A DNA stretch of 18,933 nucleotides, taken from the NCBI GenBank assembly GCA_002751075.1, contig NAOQ01000960.1, positions 1 through 18,933 on the forward strand, given 5' to 3'. The translations under genes and the position numbers were made by a program. Numbering within the stretch: the first letter of the stretch is position 1; every line of letters begins with the position of its first letter. A model generated the notes under the pieces. It ran no database searches. It was not told the origin of the DNA and worked only from the letters and a program-made list of their open reading frames with translations. This document shows, in pieces, positions 8,915 to 18,165 of this stretch. The stretch comes from Ichthyophonus hoferi (lineage: Eukaryota > Opisthokonta > Ichthyosporea > Ichthyophonida > Ichthyophonidae).

Positions 8915-10432
8915 ATGTTTGAAGCCATATATCCATCTATGACTATGGCTATAACTATATCTACAGCGCCAACAGTATCACCAAAAACTACAACTTTATC
9001 TCTACCGTTAACACCTGTACTTATACATATACTTTCTCCCAACCTAAACGATTACGCATACAAAGATAAACACAAACACAGTCTCACAAGAGAAATGGGT
9101 ACCGTCCAACATGAAAACGAGACCCCTGTGGGACTTGATACTATAGAAAATGTTTTAGAAGTATTTCCACCTCGCCTATCCCTCTCCGTACAAGCACCAC
9201 TACTTAGCATGAAATCTATGGTTTGCAACTCATCGTATATGACGCATATCAGTACGCTACGCTCTGGCCTACCACATGAACAAAGGGATCTATTCTTTGA
9301 AACAGTGCAACGTAGCATGTTACAAGCATTAATCACTTCATTAGTATTGTTTGGTGTCTATGCCACTGTATTACTCCGTATGTGGTTGGTGTGTACAAAG
9401 CAGGATTATTGTTATACCTTACAACCTCCTGGAGATCAACATAACTATGTATTATATATATTAGGAATAGTAATGTTTGGCCTCTCTTTCTTTATGCTCC
9501 TACAAGTCTTCCTTGTGCTCGCTTTCGCTCTATGGTTACGGCTACATGTAGACTCCACCCTTGACAACAACAATAGCCCTGGTTACCCACAACCTAAGAA
9601 ACAACATATCCATCTGTCACAAAGACTCCCTCTATGGCTTATAGTATCATTACTCATAGGACATACACTCATGCTATATTGGGAAGGTATGACAACGACC
9701 ATGCGGCGTGGCGACAAACCTTTTTACCTATTGGACCTCTCTAAATCTATTTCTTATCTCCTATTGGTCGCCATACCCTATAATTATGCTAAACTTCTTA
9801 CCCTAACCCCTATTCCCTGTACACTTATGCGAGTAGTTATAATATATTGTGGACGTCCCGGATTTGTCAACAATCAGTTCATTTGGTTTCATCCAATGCT
9901 AGTAGCCAAGGTCAGGCCTTGGGCCAAATGGGCTCCCAGGGTATACCTGATAGTTAACCACTCACTTGTCAATATTATTACCCTTATTAGTATAGTATTG
10001 GTTGTGGTTACCGTACCCTACAATGCCCTAATCAACCGAATCCTATTACAATTCCTGAATTATCTCGTGGCTATTAATCTAGCTATAGGTAGTGGTCTCC
10101 CTATCTTACTATACCTGATACGTGACCAATTACGAAAGGATGATTTAGCACAATCTAAGTGGTTAATATTCTTAAGTATCGTATCACAAATCACGTGGTC
10201 TGTGTCGTTCTTTAGTATAGGCTATCATAATATAGTGACAGTCTCTATAGTTAAGTCATTTCGTATATTAAATGCATTATCTATGTCGTGTTTCCTAGTA
10301 TATATGATATTCAAGTTGAATAAGACGCTACATTTGAACATGTTCTCTAATCGAGAAACGCGGGAGGTACATAAGCTATTGTTTACCGCCAGGGAGAGAA
10401 GTAGTTCTACCAGCAATAGTGCTAGGATATGA
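8915..10432 (+). CDS. Orphan multi-span membrane protein, intronless, 505 aa
   Basis: An uninterrupted 505-codon frame; in DNA this AT-rich such length cannot be chance. The start is the first ATG after an in-frame TAA at 8870-8872; Met9 and Met11 are alternatives. Residues 1-135 are polar with possible N-glycosylation sites at Asn68 and Asn105. Hydrophobic spans lie at about 137-160, 178-209, 240-256, 278-297, 343-368, 374-402, 416-437 and 440-467, so seven or eight crossings. The C-terminal tail (468-505) is basic and Ser-rich (SSSTSNSARI end), a likely cytosolic phosphorylation region. Short charged loops, and a basic stretch at 332-342 (KVRPWAKWAPR), suggest topology. The overall shape (long N-tail, seven or eight spans, Ser-rich tail) recalls a seven-span receptor, but no DRY, NPxxY or other diagnostic motif is seen and no family is assigned. 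Confidence 0.85.
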   Translation: MFEAIYPSMTMAITISTAPTVSPKTTTLSLPLTPVLIHILSPNLNDYAYKDKHKHSLTREMGTVQHENETPVGLDTIENVLEVFPPRLSLSVQAPLLSMKSMVCNSSYMTHISTLRSGLPHEQRDLFFETVQRSMLQALITSLVLFGVYATVLLRMWLVCTKQDYCYTLQPPGDQHNYVLYILGIVMFGLSFFMLLQVFLVLAFALWLRLHVDSTLDNNNSPGYPQPKKQHIHLSQRLPLWLIVSLLIGHTLMLYWEGMTTTMRRGDKPFYLLDLSKSISYLLLVAIPYNYAKLLTLTPIPCTLMRVVIIYCGRPGFVNNQFIWFHPMLVAKVRPWAKWAPRVYLIVNHSLVNIITLISIVLVVVTVPYNALINRILLQFLNYLVAINLAIGSGLPILLYLIRDQLRKDDLAQSKWLIFLSIVSQITWSVSFFSIGYHNIVTVSIVKSFRILNALSMSCFLVYMIFKLNKTLHLNMFSNRETREVHKLLFTARERSSSTSNSARI

Positions 10433-12136
10433 AAGGAGTATAGGCAGTGGTATAATATACATACATCCAGGTACATTTTAGTTAGTTAATTGCATATCGT
10501 ATTTTTATAACCCATTTCTTTTTTAATATATATAATACCCATGAAATTTAGACATGTTTTAAATTATGTAGTCTATTGGTAATCATCATAATTTTGAAAT
10601 ATAATCACAATTAATACGTAGCATATAAAATAAGTAGGGCTAGACGCTTCTACATTTTATTGTTTTATTATTAGTCTAAAATATTTTACAATTCTTAATA
10701 TATATATATATATATATTATTATAATGCACTATTGTTAAAACAAGAATATTTAATCAATTTAGGGGTTTTCACTATATACATAGGATCATTTAATATTAT
10801 TAGCCTTTATTATTACATATTTAGTTTGGAAAAATAATTGGCGCAATTTATTGGTATGTTAAATATAAATCCAAGATGATCAATCGAAATTGAGCCAGCC
10901 TGCAACTACATAATAAGCCATCCAAGATTGTATGTTTTAAGTTCAGACAACACATTTCTTAACCATCCAGCGAAGACTTGTTTAATAATAAAAAATATAT
11001 CTTAGCATATCTGCACTCTGTGCATGCCAACGGGCACGTTAAAAGGCCCCTTGATTCGGTATTATCTCTCCTTCTTATGGAATCTAGGTCACAAACGCTC
11101 CTGTCTCCAATTATTCCCAACATTTATTTATATTATAATTATATAGTATATTATAATGTCATACTCTTGTTATAGTCCTATTTAACTACATATAGCTTCA
11201 GTTATAGTTTATCAACATTATTCATCAAATATAGATATGTTTTATGCTATTACTATATTATGTTCGTATTATACTATTATTATATTATATTGTCCTTATA
11301 GTATATTACCACTTTCTTACTAATAACCCCTATATGCATTTCAATCTATCTTTTATCCAACCATTAAAATTTTAAAACTAATTAGAATTAAAATCTTAAA
11401 AATACTAATGTATCATTCGTCTTCATTAATATTAATGAAATATTTAATTAGCATGTCCAATAGTATTTGTGCTCGTGTTTCAATTAACGCTCCTAACAAG
11501 CATTTGTTAGTGGACCCTACATAATTTGCAAATTTATTTATTTTATGCTTTATAACTGATAATTATCATTTATATTAATAACCCTCTAATCAATATTTTT
11601 GTATAGATACCATGCTTAATTAAGTAATAAATAATAAAATATTTATGCATTAAAAAACAAAACTGAAATATGTATGATTATTAATGTACATTAAAAACGT
11701 TACCTATTGAAAAAGCAATATCTAAACAAATATTATAAACTCAAAGTTTAATTCCACAATAAAACTTTTCTAGTAGCCAATTATATCATTTAAAAAGAAA
11801 ATACGATATAATTGGATGGTTAAAATGGGATTACTAACCATGTTAATCTTGAATTTTACATTAATCGCATTGATTAGTATCTTAATCTTTAATAATACCC
11901 AATAAATCTGCTCAATGGCAAGCTGATTCTAGATTAATAATTGGCAAAGATTAGTGATTGATGCACACAATTGTTGTTGTTATGCAAACAAAACAATCTT
12001 GATTTTTTTTCGCTTTTTAATTTTCTCATGAACTAATTAAATATAGCTATATAGCTATAACCTAACGTTATATGGCTTTTGTAAATTGCTTTGCAAAATT
12101 TACTTTCAGCTTTAGTTATCAACTCCACCTCACACC
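10433..12136. other. AT-rich intergenic spacer between the membrane-protein and zinc-finger genes
   Basis: It includes a TA run at about 10700-10719 and several TATTATA stretches at 11240-11300. An AATAAA at 10987-10992 is the first clear poly(A) signal after the membrane-protein stop, more than 550 bases away. No convincing frame is seen on either strand; the open stretch near 10978-11175 has low-complexity Ile/Leu/Tyr content typical of translated AT-rich DNA. Confidence 0.6.
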
Positions 12137-12772
12137 ATGTCCTTTATAAAAACAGGACTAACTAGTCCAAATAAAACATGTGCAGGTAAAAAAAAAAATT
12201 ACTGTTGTACCTATAAAGGGTGTATGTATACTACCAGCTATAAGAGTCACCATACACGACACTGCATGATACACACAGGAGAGAAGCCATTTCTATGTCC
12301 TTATGATTGCGATGCCGCCTTCACAAGTAACTCCGACCTGACTGTCCATATACGTACTCACACTGGTGAAAAACCTTTTCAGTGTTGCTATAGTGGCTGC
12401 CATGCGGCGTTCAAACAGTCCTATGATTTGACTAGACATACTCGTTCTCATACAGGAGAAAGACCCTATCATTGTACATATACGGGTTGTAATTCTATAT
12501 TCATTAGGTCGTCTGATTTGGTATTACATATGCGCACACATACTGGTGAGAAGCCTCATTGCTGTACCTATCCAGGCTGTAAAGCAAAGTTTACAGGCAC
12601 ATCAAATCTAATTAGACACATACGAACACATTCTTTTGAAAAACCATATCCTTGTATATATCAGGGCTGTGATAATGCTTATAATAATGGGATTAATTTA
12701 ACTACTCATTTACTTACGCATACAACAGGCACCCCTATAGAGACAATGGTGGTAACTGAACCATTAGTCTGA
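12137..12772 (+). CDS. TFIIIA-type C2H2 zinc-finger protein, six fingers, 211 aa
   Basis: A likely nuclear DNA- or RNA-binding protein. Six tandem C2H2 fingers have zinc ligands at 24/29/42/46, 54/58/71/75, 83/88/101/105, 113/118/131/135, 143/148/161/165 and 173/178/191/195. Five use the C-x4-C spacing typical of TFIIIA, ZIC and GLI fingers; finger 2 has C-x3-C. Linkers are TGEKPF, TGEKPF, TGERPY, TGEKPH and a degenerate SFEKPY, the first four matching the classical linker used in sequence-specific DNA contact. There is no effector domain: a 22-residue Lys-rich N-tail and a 16-residue C-tail. The start is the first ATG after in-frame TAG at 12113-12115. TFIIIA itself has nine fingers, so orthology is unlikely; a lineage-expanded finger family is a better guess. 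The frame has no intron. Confidence 0.92.
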   Translation: MSFIKTGLTSPNKTCAGKKKNYCCTYKGCMYTTSYKSHHTRHCMIHTGEKPFLCPYDCDAAFTSNSDLTVHIRTHTGEKPFQCCYSGCHAAFKQSYDLTRHTRSHTGERPYHCTYTGCNSIFIRSSDLVLHMRTHTGEKPHCCTYPGCKAKFTGTSNLIRHIRTHSFEKPYPCIYQGCDNAYNNGINLTTHLLTHTTGTPIETMVVTEPLV

Positions 12773-12817
12773 TGAATAGCAAAGGTTACAATATATTATT
12801 CAGACTGTATTGTAGTA

Positions 12818-12839
12818 GACACGGACACCCGTGTGTCTG
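12818..12839 (+). other. Small stem-loop in the zinc-finger 3' region
   Basis: ACACGG at 12819-12824 pairs with CCGTGT at 12829-12834 around an ACAC loop, and flanking AGAC and GTCT can extend the stem across a short bulge. It lies 50 bases past the stop and just before the poly(A) signals, in a GC-richer patch, so it is probably in the 3' untranslated region. Confidence 0.4.
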
Positions 12840-12855
12840 ACAGTAATTAATGTAA

Positions 12856-12896
12856 AATAAAAACCTTCAATAAACTAATAAAAGTCTTCCAATAAA
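12856..12896 (+). terminator. Cluster of four AATAAA poly(A) signals
   Basis: AATAAA occurs at 12856-12861, 12869-12874, 12877-12882 and 12891-12896, starting 84 bases after the zinc-finger stop. The density within 41 bases is well above the surrounding spacer and fits the 3' end of that gene. Confidence 0.75.
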
Positions 12897-12944
12897 TTAT
12901 TAATTATGGGACATTATTTTATTTTTTATATTACTATATCAAAA

Positions 12945-13080
12945 ATATTGAGTTGCGACAATAGGATAAAATTTAATGTTATAATGCACCACTAAAGAAT
13001 CTTAAATGATATTTAAATGTTGAATGATCATACAACTCAATCAGGGAATTATCCTAAATATATTCCAGTTACCAACCAGT
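12945..13080. repeat. Dispersed repeat family 1, copy 1
   Basis: This block aligns by eye with 13766-13913 along its length: a TTGAGTT start, a TTTATAATRYACYRCYAARRRATCTTAA-like middle, then ATCATR-AAYTCAAYCAGGGAATT and a conserved end. ATTGAGTTG at 12947-12955 is exactly complementary to CAACTCAAT at 13033-13041, so the unit carries an internal inverted repeat. It has no coding potential and may be a short non-autonomous element. Confidence 0.65.
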
Positions 13081-13150
13081 AGTATTTTTGTATTAAAATT
13101 AAAAACTTTTTAAGCGTCAAAATCTAGATAATATTCTAAACCGTACCTTT

Positions 13151-13235
13151 GAACTTTAATGTTATATACGCCACTAAGAAATCTTAGACGTTAATTTAAT
13201 TTTTAATGGATCATACACGCCACTAAAGAAGCGTT
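13151..13235. repeat. Dispersed repeat family 1, partial tandem copies
   Basis: TTTAATGTTATATACGCCACTAAG at 13155 on repeats the middle of copy 1. A second CGCCACTAAAGAA follows at 13218-13230 after a shared GGATCATACA. Two overlapping partial units therefore lie head to tail, without the ends seen in copies 1 and 3. Confidence 0.55.
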
Positions 13236-13765
13236 ATTAAAAAATTTAATTTTAATTAAACGTACTAATTTAGCTTCTACTTTTCTTGTAGGTCGCCAAT
13301 AACAGAATAAAAGAGTATTGTATTTTGTGGTAAATGTACAGAATAACCTTGAAACAATGTATATATTTTGTAAGGTAGTGTAGTACATGGATAGGAAAGG
13401 AAAAATATTGCGTTGTATTGTACTGTTCAATGTTTTATTATATTATATTGTTGTGATGAATTTAAAATAAATTACTGTTATTAGGTTTATCCAATTGTAC
13501 TAGTTTGATTATGTACCTTCCATCGAACTTTAGTGGCTTACATATTGGCTCTGTGTATGAAAATAACCTACAAATACACCTACTGACGTCCCGCGTCAGT
13601 AAGGATTTTCATTTCTCTTCTAAATTCTAGATTGCCAGATTGCCAGATTGCCTGTTGAAAATATTTGAATTGTTATTCCCTCTGATTAGAGAGGTGTAGT
13701 TATTTAAAAAGCTATAAACGATAGCTGACAATTACCCTGCAACCATATAAAATATTATGATTAAA

Positions 13766-13913
13766 TGTTGAGTTACTCCAAGATAAATTTTAATTGTTTA
13801 TAATATACTGCCAAGAGATCTTAATTAATATTTAAAATTATATTTAAAATTTTAAATAATCATGTAATTCAACCAGGGAATTGTTCTAAACATATCCATA
13901 GTTTCCCACCTGT
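13766..13913. repeat. Dispersed repeat family 1, copy 3
   Basis: This is the counterpart of 12945-13080, in the same orientation. GTTGAGTTAC at 13768-13777 is nearly complementary to GTAATTCAAC at 13864-13873, keeping the same internal inverted-repeat layout as copy 1 although the sequences have diverged. It ends in a segment equivalent to the copy 1 end (AGTTACCAACC against AGTTTCCCACC). Confidence 0.65.
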
Positions 13914-15355
13914 GTTATCATATAACTCATACTGACACCTTATCGAGATTATAACTGTTTCCCCTAGTACTACTCCTTGCCCTGTCCTCTTAGTGTTTAT
14001 TATTACGCTTTTTTGCCACAACCAGTTATTGAACAATGTAACATTAAACTATATTTTGTGTGGAAGCATTCATATTTGTGTTATAATAATATTTTCGTTC
14101 CATGTAAAATAGTCATTGTTTAGTTAGCAATATAATTTATAGTTAAATTACAGTATATATGAAGTATTAGCTTAATTAGAATTAATGATAACTTTCCATT
14201 GTTAGTTAACTACCAATCCTGATAATTAGTGAACACTAATAATCTAATACCAAGATTTAGATCTAATTGGTTTTATACAAACAACTCTATGTGCATGATA
14301 AAATTCAACTTGTCATTTGGTGTCTGATATCTGATAAATAATTTAAATATAGTTTTTTATTCCCAATAAATTATATGCTTATACAAGAATTCAGTCTGTG
14401 CGTTTTGGGTCAAATTGTAGTAGACACTAGTGGAAATGTTCCTCTTGAGATTAAAGTTTAGTTGACAAGACGACTGATAGCCATATTGTATATAGCTCTG
14501 TCTTGCCAAATGGCAATGGTTTTATCAGCTCAAGTCAGGAACATAACCCATGCTCACTTTTGATTATGGAACTCTTCACATACCTCATATAAAGTTGGTT
14601 AAGTCATGTAGTGCTCCACTGTTAGCTGATGTTGTCCATAGCCAAAATAAAAATCAGTATAACCTTCATGTAATGTATTGTTAGCATAGTAGTTGTCATT
14701 TGAGGATTATGTTGTCAACAATCTCATTTATTACATATTAGAAATAATACTAGCACATGTTGTACAGAATTTTATTTAATATATTATGTTATATCTACTG
14801 CTAGTTATTCTAAATAATTGTCACTAGGTAAAACGTAATTTAAAGGTCTTGCATGTTCCAGTTCCAGTCGATATAATTGTTCATGGTTCAGATATGCAAT
14901 GCATTAAATGCCTTACCATGCAACTTGCAATATGTTAGTATGTGTTATATGTATGGTCTAAATCAGTATGATTGAAAATGGGAACAGTACAGTTATCCTC
15001 CAATGGGTCACCATCAGGCTTAGCTAGTTGGCCTTTTAGTAAAGTATTTTCTTGATATAGTTTTACCTCTTAATCTTGATAATCAGAAAACATTATATTA
15101 ATTAAAGTATGACATATAAATATATTTTGGAAATGATTGAACTAGTACGAGTAAACATTTGACCTGATTGAAACAGTGGCTTTATTATGTTCTGGAAACT
15201 TATTATATATGCACATTTGCGAGAAACTAATAGCTATATACATAAAGTTTCAATTGTTTTCCGTATAGTACCCTATTCTATAGACTAATTGCTTAATAGT
15301 GCTTTTAAATTTAAGTTATTGATTAGTAAAAAGAGAAATTATCCAAAATTTACTA
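13914..15355. other. Undeciphered spacer with part of repeat family 2
   Basis: This stretch is less uniformly AT-rich than the other spacers. Several frames of 30-45 codons read like protein in more than one frame on both strands (for example around 14380-14460 and 14945-15075), so none can be chosen. The part from 14718 to 15080 belongs to dispersed repeat family 2. Coding exons of an unrecognised gene are possible but unproven. Confidence 0.4.
14718..15080 (-). repeat. Dispersed repeat family 2, copy A
   Basis: Two segments match copy C. About 14735-14783 corresponds to 17686-17727 (shared TTAGAAAT, then TGTTGTAC-GAATT-TATTT). About 14993-15075 corresponds to 17770-17850 (shared CTCCAATGG, CAGGCTT). 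Roughly 170 extra bases lie between the two segments in this copy. The orientation is the same as the other copies. Confidence 0.5.
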
Positions 15356-15733
15356 TTACATTAATTGTGAAATACAGTAATTTAAATCTTGTATAGAAAT
15401 ATCTTTGGTAGCGCTAGCAGTAAACACAATATTTATTGCTGATTCACTTTCAATAAAAAGTAATATAGAGACAGGCGTATATGTTGGTTCTATTTCTAGA
15501 TGTCCATTACAATTATATTTAGCTATTACTGAAGTAGGAATTCTTACTTTTGTTTGTTTAAGTGCAATAGTGCTTATGGCACAGTGCGTTATATCAGTGA
15601 GAGCTACTATATTTGTATGTAAGTAATGAATATTGTTGGACTCAAAAGCTACTAAACGTTTCTCAATGTTATTGTTAAGAGAAAGATTCTCAGAACACCG
15701 GTGCTTATGAAGTGCTGGTGTTAATCTAGACAT
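15356..15733 (-). CDS. Hypothetical protein, 125 aa
   Basis: A 125-codon frame from ATG at 15733 to TAA at 15358-15356; an upstream in-frame TGA leaves this as the first ATG. Its composition is protein-like and not low-complexity: polar N-terminal half (starts MSRLTPALHKHR), then alternating hydrophobic and polar residues that suggest beta strands, and an acidic C-terminal stretch around DISIQDLN. No membrane span, signal peptide or known motif is seen and I recognise no family. In DNA of this composition a frame this long should be rare but not impossible, so it may be a small intronless gene, one exon of a larger minus-strand gene, or chance. The antisense frame is shorter. Confidence 0.38.
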   Translation of the reverse strand: MSRLTPALHKHRCSENLSLNNNIEKRLVAFESNNIHYLHTNIVALTDITHCAISTIALKQTKVRIPTSVIAKYNCNGHLEIEPTYTPVSILLFIESESAINIVFTASATKDISIQDLNYCISQLM

Positions 15734-17330
15734 CACAATAAAAACATGATAATAAGAGCATACAGAACAAGTGTCTTTTAATCATTAAGATAAATTATAT
15801 ATATATGTGTGTGTAAAAAATGCACAGCTTTGTTTTGTAATGTTAAAACGTTATTAACCGTGTTCATTATTAGTTGTCTTCATTTCTTTTATCCCTTCTG
15901 TAACATGCGTTTATCGTGGGTGTCAATCAGAATTCATTTTACTAATGTCAATGGGGCCAATCGTGTAAGTACCGTACCGTTCGCAGAACACCACTGAAAG
16001 TCACTAAAGTATTCACTAATGGTTCAACTGTACCAGGTTGAATAGTTAGCCTTCTAGCAAAATATATGTACGTTAAATTTCTACCACCCCAAAAAACATA
16101 ATACAAAATGAATAATAAATCAAGTAAAACAAATATTGAAAACATTTTAAAACATATATTGACAACTGCAAACTGTAATAGCAAAACTAATTTTATTATT
16201 GTTTTGGAAACATCTTATATATAGAATAGGGAAGCATTATTAAGTAAAGTTCTGATTGGTTTGATATATATAGGAAAGTCGATAGTTATGCGTAACGTTC
16301 TGATTGGTTTGTAGTATTTAAGAATACTTACCACTAGGTCGCGGACAAGTAGTTTAGACATCAACTTCCTATTAACCTCAATAGTTAATTATAGCTAAAT
16401 GGGAAAAACCTGGTAAAATTAACAAATAACAAAGGATAATCTATTTAAGCACGGTAAAAGATTAGCTACAACAATATGTAAACAATAAGGTAAATAAATA
16501 AATTTCCAGAAAATCCTTGATAAATAGGTATCCAAATATGACGTGACCGAAACAATACATTTATTATTGTTTGGTAATAAAGAATAATCTATCTACGCAT
16601 AGTGAAAAGTTTATGTCCAACAATACCTATTATCTTAAACAAAATAGCGTATAGTAGAATCAGATATACCAACATGTGTACAGCTCCAGTGGAATAGTTC
16701 ATAAATGGTAGACTTATAAAACTATAAAACATAAAACATAATTTGGTTCATAATATTAACATAGTTGTAGCTAGGGTCTTATTATCAATTAGTAGAGCAG
16801 GACAAAGGGGTAGGGTGGAGAGGGGTAGGAGTAGGTGTTATAGTTGTAGTAGGTACTACTACTCCGCCAATACTTATAATATTATCTGCATTAATACAAT
16901 AGCATGCAATAGGATTGAATATACCTCCATCAACACATGTCCAGTCTTATACTTCCTATACCATACTGTATTAAAGCATGTCACAATTATATTTATCAGC
17001 ATGATTCTTTTTAGAATTCTGCACCTGGATAGAATGATAGGTAAAGGAAGAACTAGAGAAATGGATAAGTGTGGCCATTATTGTATTTGCTGTTGTTGTA
17101 GGTGAGATTATCTGTTTACCATTATTATTATCATTTCCATCATCATGAAGGAGTTGTAGTCCTCAAGCCCGAAACAAGGAATAGTGCCCCAATGAATACC
17201 CCCTAGTGTAGAATCTGTAAGGAAATAGTATTGGAAGCCATTAGAGAGGCAATCTAAGATTCATATTTAGCAAAATGTATATTTCCTGTGATACGGTAAG
17301 GAGGTAGGTTGACATGTATTAGGACTTATT
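15734..17330. other. Undeciphered spacer between the hypothetical gene and the AT satellite
   Basis: It contains repeat family 2 copy B (15993-16100), a short direct repeat TTCTGATTGGTTTG at about 16250 and 16299, and a G-rich/T-rich plus-strand patch at 16797-16860 whose translations are Val/Gly-rich purely from composition. A plus-strand frame at about 17041-17150 would encode a hydrophobic segment ending in a stop, but no start or partner exon could be found. Confidence 0.4.
15993..16100 (-). repeat. Dispersed repeat family 2, copy B
   Basis: It aligns by eye with 17742-17860. Shared blocks are CTGAA, CACTA, ATTC, AATGGTT, ACTGTACCAGG, GTTAAA and TTCTACCAC, in that order and spacing apart from small indels. 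It lies in the same orientation as copies A and C. On the minus strand it is open over most of its length, unlike the other copies, but no start codon or family is recognised. Confidence 0.6.
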
Positions 17331-17583
17331 GTATTGTATGGTATTATATTACAATATATTATATTATATAGTATGGTAGATTGTATTACATTTTATTATA
17401 TTAAGCTACTATATTACATTTTATTATGTTACTACATTATTCTCTAGTATATGTGCTATATGGTACTATATTATATTATATTATATTATATCATATGGTA
17501 TTATAATGTACTATCTTATATTATAGTATATAGCGCTATATTGTGCTATATTATATTATAATATATGACACTATATTGTACAG
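17331..17583. repeat. Irregular AT satellite
   Basis: About 250 bases are built from TATATTATATTATA, CTATATT and GGTAT units with scattered G or C, including repeated TGCTATATTATATTATA and GGTATTATA blocks. It has no fixed period, no frame and no flanking direct repeats. Confidence 0.75.
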
Positions 17584-17659
17584 AGATGGTATAGTGGTAG
17601 TGGTGGTGGGTTATACTTGAAATGTTAACAATTTAAGAGTAGTGTTTTGTATTTTATCA

Positions 17660-17860
17660 TAATATTAGCTACATTCCTAATAATATATTAGAAATTGAAG
17701 TAGTGTCTGTTGTACTGAATTCTATTTTTGACTTACAGTGTGCCTGAAGTGTAGATGTGCACTATGCAAATATTCTCCAATGGTTGGACTGTACCAGGCT
17801 TGACTAAAGGTATTTATAGTAAAAAATGTGTCTGTTAAACTTCTACCACTTGAGAATTAA
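17660..17860 (-). repeat. Dispersed repeat family 2, copy C
   Basis: It shares its first part (17686-17727) with copy A and its second part (17742-17860) with copies A and B, so it links the family together and shows the unit to be about 200 bases. All three copies lie on the same strand within 3.2 kb. Confidence 0.6.
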
Positions 17861-17994
17861 AAGACATTATATAAATGTTGGGAATAATAAGTAAAGACAA
17901 TGGTGTTCCTGTGACCTATATTTTTTTAGGGGAGAGAATGCCGAATTATGGAGCGTTTTAACATGTCTATATACATATACGGAGTACAAGTATA

Positions 17995-18165
17995 CTAAAA
18001 CATGTTTTTTTTTTTATTAACCAAGTCAGTAGAACTTGTATTAGGTAGGATTCCTAAGCAATGTGTTCTCTGGACCAGAAATATAGTCTGAAATGGCTTA
18101 TTATACAGTTGCCGAATCTCTACCGTTGGCTGGTTCAATTTTGATGCATCATCTTGAATTATCGT
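17995..18165 (-). other. Possible coding exon
   Basis: A 56-codon minus-strand open stretch without a start reads like globular protein (for example TVEIRQLYNKPFQTIFLVQR). It has an AG at its upstream edge and a GTTAAT donor-like site before a poly-Lys run. Chance frames of this length are common in this DNA, so only composition and splice-like edges support it. Confidence 0.22.

Noticed and set aside
9052-9336. 94-codon minus-strand frame
   Set aside because: It lies antisense within the 505-codon membrane-protein frame and has no features of its own.
14380-14560. A coding exon around 14380-14560
   Set aside because: Three or more frames on both strands are open and all look moderately protein-like, so no frame can be preferred.
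16743-17105. 120-codon plus-strand frame
   Set aside because: It lacks an ATG at its start and is dominated by Arg/Gly/Tyr then Cys runs from G-rich and TGT-rich DNA; it has no recognisable domain.
17584-17625. tRNA-like ATGGTATAGTGGTAGTGG stretch resembling a D-arm
   Set aside because: There is no T-loop (GGTTCRA) at the right distance and no acceptor-stem pairing; it is part of a GT-rich repeat edge.
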